Shown here one piece after another: positions 1-8,193 of a DNA stretch of 64,000 bases (positions are counted from its first letter, which is position 1; each line of letters opens with the position of its first letter). Where the stretch lies: positions 1,116,001 to 1,180,000 of the forward strand of contig NZ_CP082928.1 in the NCBI RefSeq assembly GCF_023517795.1. The letters run 5' to 3'. This DNA comes from Pseudomonas fulva (GTDB lineage: Bacteria > Pseudomonadota > Gammaproteobacteria > Pseudomonadales > Pseudomonadaceae). Below the pieces are notes generated by a model. The model searched no databases. It saw nothing but the letters and a program-made list of their open reading frames with translations, and was not told the DNA's origin. The position numbers were made by a program, and so were the translations under genes.

Positions 1-606
1 GCCGACGAAGGGGCGGAACAGGCGCATCTCCTTCTTCACCAGGGCGCTCTTGTCGCGATGGGGAAACATCGGGTCGAGGTAGATCACCTGGGGGGCCTCA
101 TCCTGCCAATCGCCCATCAGTTCGATGGCGTTGCCCTGCAGCAGGCCCATGCGCGCGACGATGCTCGCGACCTCTGCGTCGCTGGCCGCGCGCCGCAGGC
201 CGTCCTCGAGCAGCGCGCCGATCAGTGGCTGACGTTCGATCAGGTCCACACGGCAACCCAGGCTGGCCAGCACGAAGGCATCGCGGCCCAGGCCGGCGGT
301 GGCATCCAGCACACGCGGGCGCACGCCCTGGGCGATGCCGACCGCCTTGGCGATCATCTGCCCCGCGCCGCCGCCGAACTGGCGACGATGGGCTACCGCA
401 CCCTCGACGAAATCCACCCGCACCGGGCCTGGCGCCTGAGGGCCCAGTTCGACCAGTTGCAAACCGGCCTCTCCCAACTGCAGCGCATAGCCGGCTTCGC
501 CTTCCAGCGGCAGGCCAAGGCGCTGCGCCCACTGCTGTGCGCCGGCTTGCAGATGCGGCGCCAGGGCCTCCATGCGAATGCGCACGTCGGGCTGTATTTC
601 AGTCAT
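1..606 (-). CDS. rsmJ: 16S rRNA (guanine1516-N2)-methyltransferase RsmJ, 3' end cut by window edge
   Basis: This gene reads leftwards off the window, so only the first 202 codons are present. RsmJ is a SAM-dependent methyltransferase that modifies G1516 of 16S rRNA in the small subunit. The visible protein starts [10 protein letters not shown] and contains the SAM-binding stretch [11 protein letters not shown] near residue 100. Near residue 180 it has the catalytic-loop motif YLDPMFPHR, followed by [10 protein letters not shown], which is characteristic of this family. The ATG at 604-606 is the first start that gives the complete N-terminal domain. The distal C-terminus lies beyond base 1. 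Confidence 0.9.
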   Translation of the reverse strand, partial: MTEIQPDVRIRMEALAPHLQAGAQQWAQRLGLPLEGEAGYALQLGEAGLQLVELGPQAPGPVRVDFVEGAVAHRRQFGGGAGQMIAKAVGIAQGVRPRVLDATAGLGRDAFVLASLGCRVDLIERQPLIGALLEDGLRRAASDAEVASIVARMGLLQGNAIELMGDWQDEAPQVIYLDPMFPHRDKSALVKKEMRLFRPFVG

Positions 607-717
607 TGCGGGTCGTCCATCGATTGGGGCGGCAGGATTTGCTCGGCCGTTGGCTCAACTCGGGCCGGCAACGGCCGATACCCCGGAAAGCGATAGTTTG
701 CCAGAGCCAGCCGCCTG

Positions 718-1122
718 ATGTTCGAGGTCATCTCCCATATTCCCGGTGACACCCGGGTAGCCGCCCAGAAAGCCGGTACGCCATCGAGCGCCAGCGTGGC
801 GCTGTACGACCAGATTCTGCGCAGCGTATTGCGCGAGATGGAAAGCGCCCTGGCAGCACCTGCGGCACCGGCCCCGACCACGCCTGCAGACGAAGCGCCC
901 ATGCACGGCATGCGCACCCTGGAAGACGTGATGATGCAGCGCCAGTTCGTCTGCTCGCTGAACGCTGTGGAGGCCGCCCTGCCCCTCGAAGAGCTGGCAC
1001 TGCAGCAGCAATTGCTGGCGCCTGCCGAGAATGCCGCCAGCAACCCATTGCTGCAGGCGTCGCTGGCCCCCTGGGAACTGCTGATGGGCCGCCTGACCCT
1101 GCAACGCCGCCTGTCGCGCTGA
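718..1122 (+). CDS. Conserved hypothetical protein (134 aa)
   Basis: I do not recognise a family. The frame is closed upstream by a TAG at 694-696, so ATG 718 is the first possible ATG; no strong ribosome binding site is visible. The protein is acidic and Ala/Leu-rich. It has a Pro/Ala-rich segment near residues 46-60 (APAAPAPTTP) followed by a helical, Gln/Leu-rich C-terminal half. It has no signal peptide, membrane segment or obvious catalytic motif. It diverges from rsmJ and points towards a palindromic repeat at about 1136-1259. It is probably a real Pseudomonas-specific gene because the codon choice looks normal, but the function is unknown. Confidence 0.6.
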   Translation: MFEVISHIPGDTRVAAQKAGTPSSASVALYDQILRSVLREMESALAAPAAPAPTTPADEAPMHGMRTLEDVMMQRQFVCSLNAVEAALPLEELALQQQLLAPAENAASNPLLQASLAPWELLMGRLTLQRRLSR

Positions 1123-1135
1123 GTTGAGGGCGTCT

Positions 1136-1259
1136 CAAAAAACGTAGGCGAGGCAGCTAGCGCAAGGCAAAAACAGGCGAAAAGCGGAGTTTACGGCTGT
1201 AAATGAGCATTTGAGCCTGTTTTTAACGCTGCGATGGCAACGTAGGTAGTTTTTAGAGG
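1136..1259. repeat. Palindromic dispersed repeat, copy 1
   Basis: Nested inverted arms surround a core at 1184-1212. AAAAACAGGC on the left matches GCCTGTTTTT on the right. Outer arms carry CAAAAAACGTAG on the left and GTAGGTAGTTTTT on the right. The core GAGTTTACGGCTGTAAATGA recurs in diverged form inside the repeat at 5595-5764, with the same flanking arm layout. It lies between a plus-strand gene and a minus-strand gene that converge, and could also act as a transcription barrier. No coding potential. Confidence 0.7.
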
Positions 1260-1265
1260 TGTCCT

Positions 1266-1955
1266 TCAGCGGCACATGCGGAAGCCGCCCATATCCAGAT
1301 GGAAGTGATCACGGTGCGCGGCGTTGTAGTCCGGCCCCAGGGTGGTATTGAAGCTGGAACAGGCCGCCTGCTGCACCTGGCGCAGAAACAGCGATTTGTC
1401 ATCTTCGCCCGGCCAGTCACGCAGCACACTGATGCGCCGGCCATCGGCCAGGCGGAAACCGACGATATCCAGGGCATTGGCCGAGGCATGCTGGCTGCGC
1501 CGCTGACTGCCGGCGATGGTGCGGCAGGCGAAGCTGCCGACATGGTCGACCTGCACCACCCGCTGGCCGAAACGCTGTTCGGCCGCCGGTTGCAAGCCAT
1601 GGCGTTCGAACAGGGCGAAGGCCGCGGCCACCGGGCAGGTGGCGATAAAGCTGCTGCTCAGGCGCACGTCGCTGCCCTGCACCCGCACCGTGTTGGTCAG
1701 CGGGCAATCGGCGGCCGGCGTGCTGTCGGGCAGCGCGACGTAGCGCAGCGCCGACGTATCGAGCACCGTACGGCATAACTCGGGGTCGCCCTGCAGACGC
1801 CGCAGCTTGTAGGCGGTCAGCCAGTTGGGCGTGTCACGCAGGTCGAGCGGGGCCCAGGGGTTCCAGCGCGGTGGCACGTCGATCCACTGGCGATACAGCG
1901 CCAGCGGACCGCCAACCGCCACGAAGATCAACAGCGCGCTCAGAAACTGCCGCAC
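1266..1955 (-). CDS. Extensin-like family protein
   Basis: This 229-residue protein begins at a GTG codon (1953-1955), one base after the stop of the upstream gene, so the two are probably co-transcribed. An N-terminal hydrophobic segment (about residues 4-20, LSALLIFVAVGGPLALY) suggests membrane anchoring or export. The rest matches the extensin-like C-terminal domain found in many proteobacteria: conserved cysteines (residues about 61, 84, 107, 149, 198), the ASANALDIVGF segment, and the HRDHFHLDMG motif, which resembles the metal-binding histidine motif of peptidoglycan endopeptidases. The activity of bacterial members is not established. A periplasmic cell-wall role is inference. Confidence 0.8.
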   Translation of the reverse strand: MRQFLSALLIFVAVGGPLALYRQWIDVPPRWNPWAPLDLRDTPNWLTAYKLRRLQGDPELCRTVLDTSALRYVALPDSTPAADCPLTNTVRVQGSDVRLSSSFIATCPVAAAFALFERHGLQPAAEQRFGQRVVQVDHVGSFACRTIAGSQRRSQHASANALDIVGFRLADGRRISVLRDWPGEDDKSLFLRQVQQAACSSFNTTLGPDYNAAHRDHFHLDMGGFRMCR

Positions 1956-1956
1956 G

Positions 1957-2787
1957 CTAGCCCTTGAACAGGTCGTTGATGGCGTCGAACGGCAGCGCCT
2001 GCCGGGCGCTGCTCAGGTCGCCGCGTTCGGCCAGCCCGGTGGCCGCCTGCAGAAAGGCGCCATAGGCGACGCGGGCCAGGTTGGAGCCCAGGCTCACGCG
2101 CTTGACGCCCAGCTGCGCCAGCTCGTCCAGCGACAGCGTCAGGCTCGGCGAGCCGACCAGCACGTTGACCGGCCTGGGCGCCACGGCCTCGACCACCGCC
2201 CGGATCTGCTCACGGGTGGTCAGCCCTGGCGCGTAGAGCACGTCCGCGCCGGCTTCGGCGTAGGCCACCAGGCGGCGAATGGTGTCGTCCAGGTCGGCGC
2301 GGCCATGCAGGAAGTTTTCCGCACGGGCAGTCAGGGTGAAGGGAATGTCCAGCGCCTGGGCTGCCGCGACCGAAGCGCGAATGCGCTCTACCGCTACGTC
2401 GAAGGCATAGATCGGTTGATCGGCATGGCCGGTGGCATCTTCGATGGAGCCGCCGACCAGGCCGACCTGCGCCGCCAACCGCACGGTCGCGGCGCAGTGC
2501 TCGGGCGCATCGCCGTAGCCATTTTCCAGGTCGGCGACCACCGGCAGCGCCGTCGCTTCGACGATTGCCCTGGCGTTGGCCAGTGCCTCGTCACGACTTA
2601 CCGCGCCTTCGGCATCGCGCCGCCCCAGGGAAAAGGCCAGCCCGGCGCTGGTGGTGGCCAGGGCATGGAAACCGAGCGCCGCGAGCATCTTCGCCGACCC
2701 CGCATCCCAGGGGTTGGGCAGAACCAGCAACTCACCCTGCTGGTGCAAGGATCGAAGGCGTTCGCCACGCTCACGGTAAATGGACAT
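1957..2787 (-). CDS. Isocitrate lyase/PEP mutase superfamily protein
   Basis: This 276-residue protein is a TIM-barrel enzyme of the ICL/PEPM superfamily, whose members form or break C-C or P-C bonds in oxaloacetate-like substrates using Mg2+. Visible family features are LPNPWDAGSAKML near residue 25, ADLENGYG near residue 86 (metal-binding acidic residues), SIEDATGH near residue 114, and TARAENFL near residue 153. The Cys-containing catalytic loop of true isocitrate lyases is absent, so it is more likely a PEP-mutase-type, oxaloacetate hydrolase-type or carboxy-PEP mutase-like enzyme. The substrate cannot be told from sequence. It is followed one base later by the extensin-like gene. Confidence 0.85.
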   Translation of the reverse strand: MSIYRERGERLRSLHQQGELLVLPNPWDAGSAKMLAALGFHALATTSAGLAFSLGRRDAEGAVSRDEALANARAIVEATALPVVADLENGYGDAPEHCAATVRLAAQVGLVGGSIEDATGHADQPIYAFDVAVERIRASVAAAQALDIPFTLTARAENFLHGRADLDDTIRRLVAYAEAGADVLYAPGLTTREQIRAVVEAVAPRPVNVLVGSPSLTLSLDELAQLGVKRVSLGSNLARVAYGAFLQAATGLAERGDLSSARQALPFDAINDLFKG

Positions 2788-2885
2788 CTGCTGCTCCCCC
2801 TGGGTCGAATGTTCGCTCAGGGTATCGGAGTTCGCAGCGGAGGGAGAAATTCACTGTTGCGAGCAGGCCGACCGGCGGGCCATGC

Positions 2886-3104
2886 TCAGCGCAGGCCCTG
2901 GGACAGCCCCATCACCAGCAACAGCAGGTTCTGGTTGGCCTGGGCCGACACCGGCGTCACCCGCTTGAGTTCGGGGCTCAGGCAATAGCTGCGGCCATTG
3001 CTGCTGATGACCCCGGGCTGCGGCTCATACCAGGAGGCTGCCGCGAGGGCCGAGACGCTTAGCGCCGCGACGAGAAACAAACCTCTGACTACTCCTAAGC
3101 TCAT
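2886..3104 (-). CDS. Small secreted hypothetical protein (72 aa)
   Basis: The first 22 or so residues form a plausible Sec signal peptide (MSLGVVRG, then hydrophobic LFLVAALSVSALAA, cleavage near AAA/SW). The mature part is about 50 residues, with one cysteine (RSYCLSPE) and a hydrophobic C-terminal stretch (QNLLLLVMGLSQGL). It is preceded by an AAGAGGTTG-type ribosome binding site on the minus strand. Not assignable to a named family. Small exported proteins of this type are common in Pseudomonas. Confidence 0.6.
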   Translation of the reverse strand: MSLGVVRGLFLVAALSVSALAAASWYEPQPGVISSNGRSYCLSPELKRVTPVSAQANQNLLLLVMGLSQGLR

Positions 3105-3297
3105 GATCGCAACCTCTTGATAGTGCTACCAACGCGTCCGCTAACACTAGATCACGATTACTTGAAACAGATTACAACAAGACGAACGGTCAAAACCCTT
3201 GGCGACGGCAGCTGTCAGCGCTGCCTGCATGGGTCGGCCAAAGCCCGCCGAGCAGAGCCCCGGCGCTCATTCAGGGCTGCATGACAGACAATAAAAA

Positions 3298-3321
3298 ACC
3301 CCGCGCCAGGGCGCGGGGTTC
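3298..3321 (-). terminator. Rho-independent terminator of groESL
   Basis: A perfect GC-rich stem, AACCCCGCGCC paired with GGCGCGGGGTT around a 2-nt loop, is followed on the minus strand by a run of T (A-run at 3294-3299 on the plus strand). It lies 27 bases beyond the groEL stop codon. Confidence 0.9.
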
Positions 3322-3348
3322 TCGGTGCAGCTCAGGGTGCCGGTCGGC

Positions 3349-5001
<1,653 letters not shown>

Positions 5002-5037
5002 TCAATTCTTGACGATTAAACGGAAATTCGCGGGCGA

Positions 5038-5331
5038 TCAGGCGTCGACGACGGCGAGGATTTCGTTCTCGCTCATCACCAGCAGGTCTTCGCCGTCGAC
5101 CTTGACGGTGTTGCTGCCGGAGTAAGGGCCGAACACCACCTTGTCACCGACCTTGACGGCCAGGGCACGGACTTCACCGCTGTCCAGAACACGGCCAGTA
5201 CCCACGGCAACGATTTCGCCCTGATTCGGCTTCTCGGCAGCCGAGCCCGGCAGCACGATACCGCCAGCGGTTTTGGTTTCTTCTTCGCTGCGACGGATCA
5301 CGACGCGGTCATGCAAAGGACGAAGCTTCAT
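5038..5331 (-). CDS. groES: Co-chaperonin GroES (Hsp10)
   Basis: 97 residues starting [10 protein letters not shown], the standard start for this family. The frame is open further upstream but the extension has no family match, and a GGGAGAG ribosome binding site sits just before ATG 5329-5331. The mobile loop region ([14 protein letters not shown], about residues 16-30) and the C-terminal ILAVVDA are intact. It caps GroEL. The leader of about 130 nt between promoter and start contains a small CCGGTG/CACCGG hairpin at 5364-5379. Confidence 0.99.
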   Translation of the reverse strand: MKLRPLHDRVVIRRSEEETKTAGGIVLPGSAAEKPNQGEIVAVGTGRVLDSGEVRALAVKVGDKVVFGPYSGSNTVKVDGEDLLVMSENEILAVVDA

Positions 5332-5461
5332 TGTCGATCTCTCCCAATAGTTGTTGACATCAACCGGTGCTCTCACCGGCAGGATCGTGGCGCTGCGCAT
5401 TACACGTGACGCCGAAATATGTTTCAGCGCGGCAAGCGCCGAAAAACCTTGCGGTGACCGC

Positions 5462-5490
5462 TACATAAGGTCGACGAATAGCAATTCAAG
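5462..5490 (-). promoter_or_regulatory. Heat-shock sigma32 (RpoH) promoter of groESL
   Basis: On the minus strand the sequence reads CTTGAAT, a 13-base spacer, then CCTTATGTA. The RpoH consensus is CTTGAAA-N13/15-CCCCATNTA, so 6 of 7 bases match at -35 and the -10 keeps CC, AT and TA with ideal spacing. No CIRCE element is visible, as expected in Pseudomonas. Confidence 0.75.
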
Positions 5491-5547
5491 GGCGAGGCGG
5501 TAAATTTTTTACGCGTGCGGTTCAGCCGATCGGCCCGCCTGAAAACG

Positions 5548-5583
5548 CACAGCCCCGGCCAGATCGCTCCGGCCGGGGCTGTG
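5548..5583 (-). terminator. Strong GC hairpin between fxsA and groESL
   Basis: CACAGCCCCGGCC pairs perfectly with GGCCGGGGCTGTG (13 bp) around a 10-nt loop. On the minus strand it is followed by GCGTTTTC, a short T-run, so it may end fxsA transcription before the groESL promoter. The T-run is weak, so the terminator call is tentative. Confidence 0.5.
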
Positions 5584-5594
5584 GACGACGGCTA

Positions 5595-5764
5595 AGAGCC
5601 TGTTCACTATCTCGCGAGCTAGAGCGATCCACGGGCTAGGCGCCCCCGCAAAAACAAGCGAGGAAGCGAAGTTTACGAGTGGTAATGAGCATTCCGACTG
5701 GGCTGGCAATCCAGCTTGTTTTAACGCAGGAGCGCCGACGCGCAGCAGATCGCGAACAGGTTCT
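5595..5764. repeat. Palindromic dispersed repeat, copy 2
   Basis: The ends are inverted repeats: AGAGCCTGTTC at 5595-5605 against GAACAGGTTCT at 5754-5764 (10 of 11 pair). Inside, AAAAACAAGC (about 5650) opposes GCTTGTTTTAACGC (about 5714), around the core GCGAAGTTTACGAGTGGTAA (5666-5685) followed by TGAGCATT. The arm-core-arm layout and core sequence match copy 1 at about 1136-1259. It sits just after fxsA and is non-coding. Confidence 0.75.
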
Positions 5765-5770
5765 AGGCGA

Positions 5771-6229
5771 TTACTCGCGGCGCTCGTACTCGCCTTCCAG
5801 CACGTTCGGCTTGTGGGCACCGGGCTGGCCATTACGGGCTGCCAGGTCATCGGCGAAGGCCCGCTGCCGCGCGGCCTGCTCGGCGGCGCGCTGGCGCACG
5901 CGCTCGACCAGCCAGCGGCGGGTGAACGGCAGCAGGCAGAGAATGCCGATGACGTCGCTGATGAAACCCGGCAGCAGCAGCAGGCCGCCGCCGACCGCCA
6001 TCATCAGCCCCTGCAGCACTTCCTGATCCGGCATTTCGCCGCGGGCCAGGCGCTCGCGGGCACGCCAGGCGGTGGTGATCCCGGCAATGCGCAGCATCAG
6101 GCCACCGAAGATCGAGGTGAGGATCACCAGGGCAATGGTCGGCAGCACGCCGATGGCGCTGCCCACCGAGATCAGCACGGCCAACTCGAGGATCGGGAAC
6201 AGCAGGAACAACAACATGAAAATGCGCAT
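5771..6229 (-). CDS. fxsA: FxsA family membrane protein
   Basis: This 152-residue inner-membrane protein has hydrophobic segments at about residues 4-24 (MLLFLLFPILELAVLISVG), 28-50 and 76-98 (GGGLLLLPGFISDVIGILCL), and a basic cytoplasmic tail (RVRQRAAEQAARQR) ending in EYERRE. In E. coli, FxsA overproduction relieves F-plasmid exclusion of phage T7; its normal role is unclear. Location upstream of groESL is the usual Pseudomonas arrangement. The copy-2 palindromic repeat begins right after its stop codon. Confidence 0.9.
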   Translation of the reverse strand: MRIFMLLFLLFPILELAVLISVGSAIGVLPTIALVILTSIFGGLMLRIAGITTAWRARERLARGEMPDQEVLQGLMMAVGGGLLLLPGFISDVIGILCLLPFTRRWLVERVRQRAAEQAARQRAFADDLAARNGQPGAHKPNVLEGEYERRE

Positions 6230-6541
6230 CGCGGTTTCCTTGACGGAAGAACACCTTCCAGTAGGAGAGAAATATGGGGTGTTGCGCTTAATTCAAGCTG
6301 AAGCTTGGACTTCACCCGCTGGCGGCGCGTTCAACGCCAGGCGACGCGAGGCCCCGCGCAGGCCGGCCAGGCTGTTACAGGATGTTGAGGCTCGTCTCCA
6401 TGGCGCTGGTGCCAGCCCCGTGTCGCGCTCTATGCTGCCCCCGTACGTCATGGCAGTCGACCGGCCCGGGCGCGCGGCCACACCGGCGGCGGCGCCCTTA
6501 CCGGTATGACCCGTTCGACTCTTTCATTCAAGGGTATTGGC
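6230..6541. other. Divergent intergenic region fxsA / SDR
   Basis: About 310 bp between the divergent fxsA and SDR starts. Both promoters must lie here, but I see no -35/-10 pair good enough to call. The short reading frames inside look like GC-driven shadows. Confidence 0.5.
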
Positions 6542-7300
6542 ATGCAACTCGAAGACAAAGTCATCATCATCACCGGCGGCGGCCAGGGCCTCGGCCGCGC
6601 CATGGCCGAGTACCTCGCCGGGCGTCGCGTGCGCCTGGCACTGGTCGACCTCAACCAGGAAAAACTCGATGAAACCGCGGCGGCCTGCCGGGCGCTGGGC
6701 GTGCAGGCGCGCACCTACCTGTGCAACGTGGCCAGCGAAGAGCAGGTCACCCAGACCATCGCCCAGATCGCCGAGGATTTCGGCTCGATCCATGGCCTGG
6801 TCAACAATGCCGGCATCCTGCGCGACGGCCTAACCATCAAGGTCAAGGATGGCGAGATGAGCAAGATGAGCCTGGCCCAGTGGCAGTCGGTGATCGACGT
6901 CAACCTGACCGGCGTGTTCCTGTGCACCCGGGAGGTGGCGGCGAAGATGATCGAGCTGCAGAACGAGGGGGCGATCATCAATATTTCCTCGGTATCGCGG
7001 GCCGGCAACATCGGCCAGGCCAACTACTCGGCCGCCAAGGCCGCGGTGGCCGCCGATACCGTGGTCTGGGCTCGCGAGCTGGCGCGCTACGGTATCCGCG
7101 TGGCCGGCGTGGCACCGGGCTTCATCGCAACCGACATGGTCGCCGGCATGAAGCCCGAGGCCCTGCAGCGCATGACCGAGGTGATTCCGCTCAAGCGCCT
7201 CGGCAAACCGGAAGAGATCGCCCACGCCATCGCCTTTCTGCTGGAGAACGAGTATTTCACCGGGCGCATTCTCGAGCTCGACGGCGGTGTGCGCCTGTAG
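6542..7300 (+). CDS. SDR family oxidoreductase (FabG-like)
   Basis: This 252-residue short-chain dehydrogenase has the complete classical set: the nucleotide-binding TGGGQGLG near residue 12, VNNAGI near 87, an active-site Ser in NISSVSRAG near 148, the YSAAK Tyr/Lys pair near 162, and a C-terminal FTGRILELDGG. I chose ATG 6542 (MQLEDKVI) because the family begins there and an AAGGG lies upstream; an in-frame ATG at 6506 would add 12 atypical residues. It resembles 3-oxoacyl-ACP reductases, but substrate is not predictable. This family member neighbours groESL in P. aeruginosa as well. Confidence 0.9.
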   Translation: MQLEDKVIIITGGGQGLGRAMAEYLAGRRVRLALVDLNQEKLDETAAACRALGVQARTYLCNVASEEQVTQTIAQIAEDFGSIHGLVNNAGILRDGLTIKVKDGEMSKMSLAQWQSVIDVNLTGVFLCTREVAAKMIELQNEGAIINISSVSRAGNIGQANYSAAKAAVAADTVVWARELARYGIRVAGVAPGFIATDMVAGMKPEALQRMTEVIPLKRLGKPEEIAHAIAFLLENEYFTGRILELDGGVRL

Positions 7301-7351
7301 CATGCCGGCCATAAAAAGATTCTTCGCATTTTCGCGGGGAGGATAGGCTTG

Positions 7352-8111
7352 ACACCGGACTGGCAATAAAGCGTTCGTTGTCGATGGCTTGGCACTCTCC
7401 ATTACCCCGTCGCCTGGTCTGATGGGTTTCGCCCCTTACGGGCGAGTCACTTTCTCTTGCTTGCCCAAGAGAAAGTAACCAAAGAGAAGGGCACCCCACC
7501 ATCCGGCCCCGGCTGCGCCGGGGTTCCCTCCTTCCATCACCGCTCCAGGGGCACGCCGCGAAGGGCCATCCCTGCCTAGGCGGCCCCGGCCATCGCGGCT
7601 CTCGCGACATCCATGTCGCTCAACCCCTTCCACGGTGATTCCACTCGGCCTCCTGAAGGGGATTTAGGCGTCGTCTGTGAAATCGCGCTTCAAGAGCAAA
7701 AGCCAAACGCTACCGACTTTGATCTTGCGCAGATGTCGCAAGCTCGCGACATGGTCCCCTTCAGGAGGCCGAGTGGAGGTGTTGCGTAGGGGAGCGAGCC
7801 GCATGGATGCGGCGAGAGGCTTAATGGGCCAGGGATGGCCCATGTAAGCCGCCCCCCGGAGCGGCGCCGGAGCGAGGGAAGTTTCGCGCAGCGAAACCCG
7901 GATGTCGGGGTGCCCTTCTTTGGCACACCTTTCTTGGGCAAGCAAAGAGACGTAGCGAAGCGCAGTAACAGCCACAGGCTGGCCCGCAGGGTGAGCGCAG
8001 CGAATCAAGGTGTGGCGCCCGTAAGGGGCGCAACACAAAGGGTCAGTGGACGCGTTAATGGATAGTGCCAAGCCAGTAAGTGATACGCACACAAACTTGC
8101 CAGTCCGGTGT
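7352..8111. mobile_element. Large non-coding inverted-repeat element (760 bp)
   Basis: The region is a long imperfect palindrome with at least five matching blocks in mirrored order. The terminal 15-mer ACACCGGACTGGCAA at 7352-7366 is inverted exactly at 8097-8111. A 20-mer starting TGGCTTGGCACT (7385-7404) is inverted at 8056-8075 with one mismatch. CGCCCCTTACGGGCG (7430-7444) is inverted at 8016-8030. CTTGCTTGCCCAAGA (7456-7470) is inverted at 7932-7946 with one mismatch. A 22-mer, CCACTCGGCCTCCTGAAGGG plus GA (7641-7662), is inverted exactly at 7755-7776. The central loop is about 92 bp (7663-7754). No open frame with a recognisable product and no transposase. Treating it as a non-autonomous mobile element is inference. 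Confidence 0.7.
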
Positions 8112-8146
8112 CCCCCCACTCTTCCCAAACTATGCGGCCATAAGAA

Positions 8147-8168
8147 AGCCCCGCACGCAGGCGGGGCT
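8147..8168 (-). terminator. Terminator of the DUF481 gene
   Basis: AGCCCCGC (8147-8154) pairs with GCGGGGCT (8161-8168) around a 6-nt loop. On the minus strand it is followed by TTCTTA; on the plus strand by CTTTTC. It ends the gene at 8194-9198 and lies just outside the palindromic element. Confidence 0.75.
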
Positions 8169-8193
8169 CTTTTCAGCGTTGCGGCAAACCAGG

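Noticed and set aside
58..749. Plus-strand frames at the left edge
   Set aside because: They lie antisense to rsmJ, whose SAM-binding and catalytic motifs are clear.
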